Shown: one piece after another, positions 1 to 10,057 of the stretch
Layout: each line of letters begins with the position of its first letter
How positions within the stretch are numbered: position 1 is the stretch's first letter
Source of the DNA: Lates calcarifer
Lineage: Eukaryota > Chordata > Actinopteri > Centropomidae
Assembly (NCBI RefSeq): GCF_001640805.2
Contig: NC_066845.1
Coordinates: forward strand, 21,764,307 to 21,828,306
Direction: 5' to 3'
DNA length: 64,000 bases
Program-made: the position numbers and the translations under genes
Notes under the pieces: model-generated
What the model saw: only the letters and a program-made list of their open reading frames with translations
What the model was told of the DNA's origin: nothing
The model's database searches: none

Positions 1-3000
1 AAAAAAGAGCAAAAAAATGATTTAAGACAGAGCAGGATTACTGTACAAGTATCTTCATCAAGATTAACATTCTGATGTTCAGTGGTCTTTTGGTATCTTA
101 TATTGACACTGAATTAGTGGTGTTGTGCAAATGACCACATCATAATAATGTTAAATATTTCATTTATTGTATGTATTACCCCACATACACAGTAGACACT
201 GTGCTCAGTGGATTGCTCAAGTTACTAATTATAGAGATGAGAAATCAGAGAAGTCAGTAACTCAGATTCTGAGCAAATGCCATGGTTCTAATTGGCTAAT
301 TTTCTTTGACTGATATAACACCACAGCAGAGTCCCCTGATACAACAAATAAGCTAATTAGTTAAACATCAGTACATTGTGTGTTCCTGTGATGGTAATGA
401 TCTTATAAGTGATTTAAAATATATAATCTGCTCTCAGTGTCCAGATACCAAAGTATGAAACTGACCTGACTAGAATGATGATTGAGATCTTATTTTCTGA
501 GAACATCATCATCTTTTTTATTGTTTCTTTTATACCATCCTTATCTCAGAAACAAAGACCACATTGTGGTGATGATGTGATTTGTTGCATCTTCTCAGAC
601 TAACAACACAGAGGCTGCTCATCTTTCATTATCATGGAGCGGATACATAAAACTATTATAATGTGTTATGATTAAACCCTCCCTAAAACATGATTCTTTA
701 TGCGTGGAAAAGTCCAATTTACTTGTCCACTTATTTCCAAATTATATCGACTCTAGTGATTTGTATTTTCTGTCAGAAACACCTACAGCTCTGTGTGATG
801 GGGTCTCTGTTTTCACTCCAATGCACAGGAAGTAATGTGTTACAACAGAGTGATAACTGCAAACTCCTAAAGTATGTCTTGTGCTGCAAATTAAATTTTC
901 TCAGTATTTATGACTGGGAGTGTAGAACAAAAAATCTGAGCACTGTTCATGAACAGTCTCAGTGGATCCCCTTAACATGTACATCTGTTATGATAATTAG
1001 GATAATCAATAATATTGCATGTCTCTCTTTTTTAAAAAAACATAAAGCAGGCTGTAGCAGCAAAATGTGAAAAACGGCTTTCTGGTTTTACACTTCTTTT
1101 TTGTAATATGACCTTCATGGTTTACACATCTAATGTATTTCTGTGACAGTCAGACCTTTTTTACTTACAGTGGAAAACCAACACGGACAGTGAGAACAAA
1201 GCTGTGACTATTTTGCCAAGAAAACCTCCCGCAGAAAGAGTTGTTTCCATGGGCTGGATTATTACATTCCATGCAGACGATAACGAGGGAATGTCAGCTC
1301 TCCTCTGCAGCTCTGTGCTGTGCTTGTCTACATTGTTATTAAATTGTGAGCAGAATGGAAGCTATTGATTGCTGCAATTCTCCAGAGGTGGCCTTTGTCG
1401 TGTCTTGTGTTTGACCTTCCATTCACCTGTTGAACATGGAAGATGTTGCTGAGGAAGTTCACACAATGAACATCATAAATGTGCTGCTACTAGAGGCAGA
1501 GTGATGGAGACAGTCAATTTAAAAGTAACACGTCCAAGAAGATTTTGAAGAGTTTTGCTCAAAAATGGATGTAATAGATATCCACTCTGAGCTACAAAAC
1601 AGAGACACACTATTGGAAATAGGAGAAACACTTCTGAGAGAGACTGCATTTTTTAATACACTCAAGGTAAAACTTATTAAATATTAATATTTTCCGCTCT
1701 GTATCAAGTTAACGATGAACCTCAGGGAGGGATATTTTCTATGACTATAGTCATTCTAACCATAGTCTTGTATTTCTATTGCTCAACCCAACAGGTTTGT
1801 TGATGAGGTGCAGTTTGCCTATAGCAGGTCCATAAGCTTCCAAAATATGTTGTAAGCTTGAGTATTAGGATATTTAAATATATAAATTTTGCTGCTGTTG
1901 GACTAATAAAGAATTATCTTATCTCTTAAAGCAGGTCACTATGGCCATGCACAGCCTTTTCATCTCCAAAGTAGTTGGGGCTGGAGTAGGCTGGAGACTG
2001 CTCTGCATTCAGAGCTTCACTACAGCACACAACTGCAACACTACTCCCGCTGATAACACAAGCACATAGTTAGAAAACAGACACTTGTCCATGGTTTAAA
2101 AACAGTCACACCACAGCAAATTGCACTTAATACACATATTTAGCCTCAACTGATAATTTCTCAAAATATAAAGATATGGCAGGCATACAGAGTGTTTAAA
2201 ATGTCTAATATCGTAATCCAACACAAAGCTGTTCCTGGTTTTGTTTCCTCAATTTTGTTTTTCAAAGATTTTTAATGATGTCATTGACTTCCAGACTGCT
2301 GATATGAAATGGTTGTAAAAGTATTAGCCTCTTCTGGTCAAAATTTGAACACTAAGTTTCATTAACTGTTGTTAACTGTTGTGAAAGATAGTGGATTGGA
2401 ACTGGCAGTAACAATCCATAAGGAACCATGATGTGAACAATTCTGGATTTCAGCTCTACGTCACATTCACCCACCAGAGCTTAGTTATGTTCCAGACACT
2501 CAAGAAATATTCTAATCATGGATCTTCTACTCTAAATAAAATCACAAATCTTCTTCAGCAATCAAACCATTTAACAGTAAAAATGACAAATAGTGTTAGA
2601 CCTAGTGTAAGACCTTTTTCAGCAAAAAAAACAAACAAACAAACAAACAAACAAAAAAAAAAACCCAAAGTTTATTTACTTTACATAAATGAATAAAGTG
2701 TTGGTTTTGGATTATTTGAACATAATTATTAATTCAAAAAAATAAATAAGGTGAGAAATAAAGAGTAAATCAAAACAGTATGTCTTCCCAGTTCCCCCTC
2801 CAGTAACATTCAGATCCCTCAACCATTCAAGTGGGCTCTCATGTTTACTGTAAACACAGTGCCATAAAAAGACACTGTCTCCTTCCCTCAGAGTTGGCCA
2901 TGCTTGCTAAAAAAGGGGGTGTGGCTTCACTGCAGTCCACTTTAGATTATGTGCAGCACTGTGATTGGCTTATATACATCCAATAAATACATCTGTGCAT

Positions 3001-4239
3001 TTGGGTGGAGTCAAATGGTAGTAATCATACACCTAGTCTTCCTAGAAAATGTCCATTGGAATGGTCTGGGATCTGAGCCAAGAAATGGCCAACTAGTAAG
3101 AAGCAAGGGTATTGTAGGTAGTGACATCTCAGTAATTATGACTAAATAAGAGTTGTTTAACCAGCTCTATTAATCTTGAACTTCAAAAATATAAAATTTC
3201 TTTTGTTTTCTTATCTAGAGTTAATGAGGGGAAGTTTTAAAAATCACAGTAAATAAATTATAGCAGCTGTCCTTTTTGCAAAATTGTTAAAACATGCTAA
3301 TATGCACGACATGTTACACATAGTGGAAATGGTAATATAATGTATAAAGCAGTTCATAGATTTACTGGTGTTTAATGGTTAACACTAGGCTAAACTCCTG
3401 TCAACATAAGCAAATGGAAGAACAACAAAAACAAACCCAAAAAGTTCTCATGACCACCCTTCAGCACTTTTTTTACTCTTCACTTTTGTCATCCCTACAA
3501 CTCCAGAAAAACATTTGATCAACATGATTTTTGTAGCTCTTCCTCTACTGCTGCTCAACAGATTGTCACAGTCCCACACATTTTTACTCAATGGCTGTGA
3601 GATAAAATGTGGCTCTCTCTGATATATAAATGTAAACCAGTTCCGCACTCTAACATGACAGAAACACTGAAAATCCATGTGCTAGATAAAATAGAGCCCA
3701 TCTCTCCTGATTTTTTTGGCTGCAGCTGAGTGTCTCCTCCTGGAGAGGAAGCGCAGGAGGTCACTGAGACCTTTTGCTTCCTTAACCCTTCTCTTTATCA
3801 TTGTACAGCCAGACCCCCACCACTGGGCCAGTTCAGATGAGTGTGTGGCCAACAAGGTTGGACCCTCCCCTCTTCCACTGATATATAGTTTCATTCAAAT
3901 AGACAGTAATTCTGTCAGCTCCGTGTCAGATGAATGTGTGTTTGGGCCTATTAGCAGCTGTGGCTACAAAATTACTGACTGCTGTGTCCTTCACTTTGCA
4001 GACAATATTGCACACCCATCCCCCAGAGCAGAGCAGATGGGGGGTTAGGGAGAGGTGAGCAGGTTGAAGAGGTCTCAGATGATGCTCATAAATACACAAC
4101 ATGGGACACGGCAGTAGCACAGACACTGAAGACATCAGCACATACACTGACACACAAATATTACCAACCACCACTTAATCCTCCTTTCATGTGTTTATGA
4201 TTGGCACTGAACTGACAGTTGACAGTAAGGCATTACTGC
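1..4239 (+). other. intron of the NR5A gene, no coding exon seen
   Basis: The NR5A exon preceding 4814 is not here, so this is intronic. It holds an AT-rich background, an (AAAC)n run at about 2629-2656 and a LINE-like tail at 1890-1926. The block 1180-1480 is less AT-rich and non-repetitive and could be a conserved element. Nothing in it reads as a protein domain. Confidence 0.6.
1890..1926 (+). repeat. degenerate LINE 3' tail
   Basis: It reads GCTGCTGTTGGACTAATAAA followed by GAATTATCTTATCT. This resembles the better preserved tail at 19310-19383, in which the same words precede an ATCTT array. It is a short remnant of a non-LTR element end. Confidence 0.5.
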
Positions 4240-4436
4240 ATCACATTTTCAGACAAGTGCAACATGGAAAGGAAGACAGTATCCTGCTGGTGACTGGCCA
4301 GGAGGTAACAACTCCCTCATACAACTTCCCAGTAACACAATACACATTCATTCACTCACATACACCTCGCTTCATTCAGAATGTGTTTAAAGAGGGGCTA
4401 TTTTCAGCCCAAAACTTAACCAGAATATTTTTTCAT
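4240..4436 (+). pseudogene. partial tandem duplicate of NR5A exon plus intron
   Basis: This stretch matches 4869-5065 with no gaps and a single difference that I can see (G at 4395 versus A at 5024). It contains the last 65 bases of the 120-base NR5A exon, its GTAACA donor and 132 bases of the following intron. The first 55 bases of the exon and its normal acceptor are missing, so it is a truncated copy. Its frame is open upstream from an ATG at 4191, and cryptic acceptor-like CAG triplets lie just before it. It could be a very recent duplication or an assembly artefact. Confidence 0.9.
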
Positions 4437-4813
4437 ATATATATATATATAAAATTTACTGGATGAGTGAGTTTACACATAGGGAAGAACACAAATAGAA
4501 ATGATATAAGTTACAATTAAGAAATGCTTTGGAGGATAAGGAAATGAGGATATTGATTTCATCCTTACAAGATGAGTATAGAGGCTGTGTTCTGATTATT
4601 CTTAGTAACAGAGGAATAATGGGAACTATTAACAGGTTTGCAAGAATATTGATCAGGTTTTCAGTGTTTAATTAACAAAGAGAAGGAAAGAAAACCGTAG
4701 TATATGAACAGAATGAAGCACAGACTGCTTTAAAATAAAGCTGTCTTTGTCTCTGGTCTCTGTCTTTATCTGCCTCTCCTCCCTGTCTGTCTGTCTTTCT
4801 ATATTTCCTGAAG

Positions 4814-4933
4814 GTGGGAGACCAAATGAAACTGCTCCATAACTGCTGGTCGGAACTTCTGGTCCTGGATCACATTTTCAGACAAGTGCAACATGGAAAG
4901 GAAGACAGTATCCTGCTGGTGACTGGCCAGGAG
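4814..4933 (+). CDS. nr5a1: NR5A ligand-binding-domain exon (third from last)
   Basis: A 120-base exon, phase 0 at both ends, preceded by a pyrimidine-rich acceptor ending TCCTGAAG and followed by the donor GTAACA. It encodes 40 residues with [13 protein letters not shown] and [18 protein letters not shown], the mid ligand-binding domain. The glycine of VTGQE aligns with SF-1 Gly341, one of the phospholipid headgroup contacts, and is kept. Part of this exon plus the following intron is duplicated about 629 bases upstream. Confidence 0.93.
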
Positions 4934-7884
4934 GTAACAACTCCCTCATACAACTTCCCAGTAACACAATACACATTCATTCACTCACATACACCTCGCT
5001 TCATTCAGAATGTGTTTAAAGAGAGGCTATTTTCAGCCCAAAACTTAACCAGAATATTTTTTCATTTGGATATTGTCAGGCTAAAAAATTACACGGCCAT
5101 ATGTAATGTTTTTTTTTTTTTTTTCAGAACTATGTGAATCTGAAACAGATGGGTTAGCAGCTCTATCTCATGGTGACCCACCACACCTATTCAGTTTGAA
5201 GAAAAGTGCACTGAAACACTGAAAATAAAGAATGAATTTGCATTAATATGGGCACAGATTCAAATGTACAAGAGGAGGACTGAAGTCTTAAGCTTGCGTT
5301 GGCTTCCAAAAGCTGGTTAACTGGTTTGAATGAGATATTATTCCTGGTTATAAATATTAGTAATTTAATAATAGAATTTAAGATTTAATTTAATGTTATA
5401 TAGGGTTGTTAGAATTTTTGCTGATGACCTAATGAAGACATTTAGAACAACTTTAGAGCAAGGTTGGATTGCAACATGGACAATTATCTGAAGCTCTCAG
5501 AGCTCCAGGGGCTGCTAAAAGCTTTACACCATTTCCACTTCAAAATGTGTTTCGACTCGTATGTGCTAATTTAATTCATTAATTTGTGAATATGTAGCAC
5601 TAAAGCACATCATCACCTGATATAATAAGAAACTTAAAGAGCGTCTGTCTAACTAACTACTAAACAAGTCTGCCCAGTCTTGAAAATAATTTCCATTTCA
5701 TTCTTTCAGTTTTATCTCTCTGTGTTGCATATTCCTCAATTACTGTGGTCAAATCACCATACAGCAAAGCACAGGAAATGTGCACACATTGCATAATGAG
5801 TGGGGGGAATGAGGGCTTAATAGAGGCTGTTTATTATATTGAAGCTACTATGAGGACATGCATTTGACTACAACCTGTTCAAATACTGTGTAATATTAAT
5901 TATCATCACATAATGTGTTTCAGGTCTGAAATAAATTACAGAGTTGAATCAATAATAATTCATTCATATAAGCAATATCTATTCAGTCCTTATACTGCAG
6001 TGTGAGAGGTGACACTCTGGTGTTTCTACCTACTTATTTCAGGACTCCTTATCAGATTTTCTCTACAACTATTGATAGATGTATGAGGAACTTAGCAGTA
6101 AGATAAAGTAAAACAAATCTTTTAAAGATAATTGGTAGCACAACACTACATTCTCTACAGTTTACCTGATGTTGAGTGATAAACTTAATTTTTCCTTCTA
6201 TAATGTTAAAAACACAGAAGGAAAGAAAACATCACAACAATCTTCAAGTTCGCAAAATGGGTTTTGAATTTTAAAAGTGCTTCACTTGAGAGAGCTGCCA
6301 CCCAAGTTTCACAAATATAAATAACCAGTATGCCTGTATTTGCAGGTGGAGCTGTCGTCCATCCTGTCCCAAGCTGAGGCAACTCTGTCGAGTCTGGTAC
6401 AGAGAGGTCAGGAACTGGCAGCGAGGTTGCGGTCACTGCAAGTGGACCGCAGAGAGATCGCCTGTCTGAAATTCCTCCTCCTGTTCAACCCCAGTGAGTC
6501 AACCTCATGTTTGTGCGTCATCACTGTGATGAGATTAAGTGTTGAATGAAAAAAGTCAATAATGACTTATAGTCAGTAATCACTATCACCATGGATTTTA
6601 AGAAAAGAGATGCAGTCATTTTCTCTCTAACTTGCTGTGATGTTTCTCATCAGGTGATATCGAGTTTGTCAGGAAAAACAGTATCAATATTTTTTATATA
6701 GAGTCTCTAGTTTTTTAAGAAATAGTGATTCATCCTTGATTGAACTCTTAAAGATGAAATGTGTTTTGAAAGACGTGAGCTTACATGTGTAGCCCATGAA
6801 TTGCGTATTTTGAGAAGAATAGTGCGTTTTGATGCAAAATTCAATTATCCTAGTGAGGCTGCAGAGCCGTATTGATGCTGTCTATTGGCAGAATTTGAAT
6901 AGCAACACTGACATTTTAATGAAAAAATGTCACCATTGCAGATTATCTGCAGTACCTATTTATCTATAAGGTTACAAGTGTTTTCCAAACTGGCCTTTTT
7001 CCCTCCAATAAATTCACTTAATTAAATTTCTAGGGTTGACAAAAGCCAATATTAACAAAGACATCCTCCTCCATTGTCCACTAATGGCATTCAAAAGAAG
7101 CGTAATGGATGGGTCTATCATTCGATGGTAGGACCAACATTCATGTAGCGGCTTGTGCAGATGGAGAGAGCATAGATGTGGCTTGCCCAGATTCCCAGAA
7201 GTGTTTGCTGTTTAGCGCTGGCAAAACGGGGAACAAAGAGCTTTTGAATGGTGAGAGCACTTGTCATAGGCAGAAAATATTTGCTGTCTTTGCAGGCAGC
7301 TTCTTTGCTTGTGCTCTCGCTCTCCCTCATCTTCAGAGTCAGGTTTGTCGGGGGTAATTTAATTGCCCTTAAGCAGTTTGAAAAGATGATTCAGAGCATT
7401 GATTCAAAACATTTAATTACTGTGTGAATGGATTCTCCAAGATGGGCTCAGCTGATGCTGAATGCCGTTCCACCCGAGGACTTGGCTATTGTCTCATACA
7501 GACAGACAGACACACACACACACACACACACAGCCACCCACACTCCATGAAGTATAAAGTATAGACGCAGAGTATATATAAAACATAGTAGCTAGCATTT
7601 AGACCATAAATGAATGAATCAGTGTTACATACAACATTAAAACAGATTTATTTCTTCTGTCTGATATTCTACATTCTATAATATTAAACATTAAATATTA
7701 ACTTATATAACACTACAATACTAACATATTGAACTGAATTTCTGTGAATGAAAACACCCCCACCTCACCCCTCCTCCTATTGTTGCACTTCAGAAGTTTT
7801 TAGAATTTCAGCCTGACACTGCCTCATCTCAGCAGATTTTAATTTCCCCTCATGGAGTCATGATTCATGTTCCTCCTCTGTATA

Positions 7885-7921
<37 letters not shown>

Positions 7922-8175
7922 ATGTGAAGCTGTTGGAGAATCAGGCATTCGTGGAGGGCGTCCAGGAGCAGGTGAATGGGGCTTTGCTGGAGTACACCCT
8001 GTCCACCTACCCTCAATTCCAGGAAAAGTTCAGCCAGCTGGTGGTGCGGCTGCCGGAGCTGCGCTCCCTCAGCACACAGGCCGAGGACTACCTGTGCTAC
8101 ATGCATCTGAGCGGAGAGGTGCCTTGCAACAACCTGCTCATTGAGATGCTGCATGCCAAACGAGCGTGTGTGTGA
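4814..8175 (+). CDS. nr5a1: NR5A-family nuclear receptor, last three coding exons (partial gene; earlier exons lie left of the window)
   Basis: This is the carboxyl-terminal part of an orphan nuclear receptor of the SF-1/LRH-1 family, a monomeric DNA-binding transcription factor of steroidogenic, gonadal and hepatic genes. Coding exons are 4814-4933, 6346-6493 and 7922-8175, joined in phases 0 and 1, giving 174 residues plus a TGA stop. They cover the second half of the ligand-binding domain: the family motifs [20 protein letters not shown] and LLVTGQE, then CLKFLLLF, then VEGVQEQVN and the AF-2 activation helix LLIEML close to the end. Exon sizes and boundaries match the last three exons of human NR5A1 as I remember them. 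No zinc-finger or hinge exon is visible upstream, so they must precede base 1. The neighbour adgrd2 argues for nr5a1, but the last 84 residues look closer to LRH-1 (ending HAKRA), so nr5a2 or the fish-specific nr5a5 remain possible. Family call firm, paralogue uncertain. Confidence 0.88.
6346..6493 (+). CDS. nr5a1: NR5A ligand-binding-domain exon (second from last)
   Basis: A 148-base exon after the acceptor TATTTGCAG and before the donor GTGAGT; it starts in phase 0 and ends in phase 1. It encodes 49 residues including [20 protein letters not shown] and KFLLLFNP, which line up with the SF-1 segment ending LQLDRQEFVCLKFIILF. The final A is completed by AT from the next exon to give asparagine, where human family members have aspartate. 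Confidence 0.93.
6494..7921 (+). other. NR5A last intron
   Basis: It contains a (CA)n run at about 7510-7532 and the (TG)n run that abuts the final acceptor. The block 7020-7400 is non-repetitive and relatively GC-rich, with long open frames on both strands but no recognisable protein. It may hold regulatory sequence. Confidence 0.55.
7889..7918 (+). repeat. (TG)n microsatellite at the NR5A final splice acceptor
   Basis: An uninterrupted run of about 15 TG units leads straight into CAG, replacing the usual polypyrimidine tract. Confidence 0.95.
7922..8175 (+). CDS. nr5a1: NR5A final coding exon with AF-2 helix and stop
   Basis: This 254-base exon encodes the last 84 residues and a TGA stop at 8173-8175. 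It carries helices 10-11 and the AF-2 helix [12 protein letters not shown], including the glutamate of LLIEML used for coactivator contact. The tyrosine equivalent to SF-1 Tyr436 is kept (DYL), but the lysine equivalent to Lys440 is methionine (ATG at 8101-8103). The acceptor CAG is preceded directly by a (TG)n microsatellite instead of a pyrimidine tract. The coding frame is open and GC-richer than its surroundings. Confidence 0.94.
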
Positions 8176-8630
8176 GGGACGTATACAGGATGCTCCACCG
8201 TCTTGTGTTGTTTGTCTAGGTGAGACTGTGTGTGTATGAGGGATAGTGTGTGAGATGAAAAAATCAAATGAAGATAATTTCATTCTGGGTCATCTTTCTG
8301 AGGGCTTTTGTTTGAGTTGGAGAGGAAAGAATGTTCTTTTGAGTTTGGAATTATAAAGCTCCATCTGTGCTCAAGGTAGTTTTGAGATTTTGAATGTTAA
8401 TGTTTTCATATTCTGGAGGGCTCCATTAATGGGAACTTTATGAAGTGGATTTTTCCCTGTTTTTAAAAATCTAAAATTAGATCTGTCTGTAGAGTTACAT
8501 TAAATCCTCTTTTACCAAATATTACACAAATCCAACATCACCAACAAGATTTTCTATGTCCCACAGAGCTGCCCAGCAAAGATTTAGACTCAGAGGGAGA
8601 GGCTCCAGCCTGCACCAGTGCTGAGGAGCT

Positions 8631-8636
8631 AATAAA
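8631..8636 (+). promoter_or_regulatory. candidate polyadenylation signal of the NR5A gene
   Basis: AATAAA lies 456 bases after the NR5A stop codon, the first canonical hexamer I found downstream on this strand. It would give a 3' UTR of about 0.5 kb. Teleost 3' UTRs can be much longer, so this is only a candidate. Confidence 0.35.
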
Positions 8637-8987
8637 CTGTAATGTCAAGATGAATATTGAGATGTCTGTCCATGGCTGCATCCTGCATCATACAGTGAGC
8701 TCCACACTTCAATATATTTCTGAAATCACTGCAGAACAGTTTACAGTAATACTTTGATAGGGTTTTTATTGTGAAATCTGGTGCTGGGTTGAGCTGATGT
8801 TGAACTGTCACATCACAGGATAGGACTATTTGCATGGAAACATCTGATGATAGCTGGGTGAGCTAATCTGTAACTTTTTAGATTCAGCCTCTTTTTAGAA
8901 ATCAAATTATAGTGTCAGAATGAATCATTTTTGATCCAAATGTCAGATGCAACTTTATGATTTCAAGATCAGCAATGCTGTTCTTAG

Positions 8988-8989
<2 letters not shown>

Positions 8990-9056
<67 letters not shown>
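8990..9056. repeat. (ATT)n microsatellite
   Basis: About 22 uninterrupted ATT units. Confidence 0.97.
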
Positions 9057-9964
9057 TGGATGAGGACAGACGTCAGGGTAACACAACACACTGTGGTCTT
9101 GTCAGACTAGACTAGCACTGCTTATATCTCTGCACTTGTTCTTTTAGTCACCAACTTTACAAAAAATAAAAAAGTAAATAAATATGAAAGTTATATGAGG
9201 TTCAGTATGGTTTTGTTTTAATCTATTTAGATGTTAATATATGGTATATCAAAGTCAGACATGTTAAGAAAAAAAAATCTTATTTTATTGAGACCAAACT
9301 CTTGCCAAGAAAACTGAAGATGGGAGGGGGAGAGAGAGAATAGAGAGATAAGGAGGAGCGTGACATACACAAAGAAAGGTGGAGAGAAAAAAGCAAATGC
9401 GTGAGAGAAAAACAGTACACACTGTTCCTTGTGGGTGAAAAATGAAGGGAAGCCAGAGCAGGGAGAGGAGGGAAAAAAACACATCATTGTGCAAATGGTA
9501 AAGGAGAGATGAATGAAAATGACAGCATTTTTCTTAAACAGTAAACGTGTGAAGGCAATTGGAAGCATCTTTAAGTGTTTGCCCTTCAGGTTTCACCAAG
9601 ACAGAGACGACACAGGGAGGGAAACGTTGCATCTGGCAACATTTGGTTTCACGTCTCTTTTTAAAACATAATTTATTTCTGGGTCAACGTTTCAAGAAAA
9701 CAAAGGACCCTTAAAAAATAAAGGTGCCATGGTCACAATCACATTTGTGTTACTTTTCAACACAGTGTTCTACATGTGGATTAAGGACTGATTGATCTGA
9801 GGTTGTGAAGATTGTTTCTGATTTGTTTTTCACTGAAGCTGTTACAGAGAAGGTTGTTAGTACACCTAATAAAAATAATTGCATTTTCCAACATATACTC
9901 TGTAAATAGTGTTAAAAAGGTTAATGCTTAATATTTTCCTATTGTCATCAAATCCCATTTACTG

Positions 9965-10057
9965 ACTTCCCTACACTGTCTATGGCTCAGTGTAGGGAAG
10001 TTTCCCTGTTTGAGTATACTTCCTCCTATTTGAGTGATACTCAAACAGGAGGAAGTA
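9965..10057. repeat. cluster of three perfect inverted repeats
   Basis: A 14-base arm at 9965-9978 pairs with 9988-10001 around a 9-base loop. Next to it, a 13-base arm 10005-10017 pairs with 10037-10049, and an 11-base arm 10017-10027 pairs with 10047-10057. The last two pairs are interleaved instead of nested. Likely the remains of a small inverted-repeat element; function unknown. Confidence 0.85.

Noticed and set aside
690..1070. 126-codon open frame on +
   Set aside because: No domain, low-complexity composition, AT-rich intronic setting; reads as chance.
3716..4048. 110-codon open frame on + overlapping minus-strand frames
   Set aside because: Overlapping open frames on both strands and no recognisable family; not an NR5A exon.
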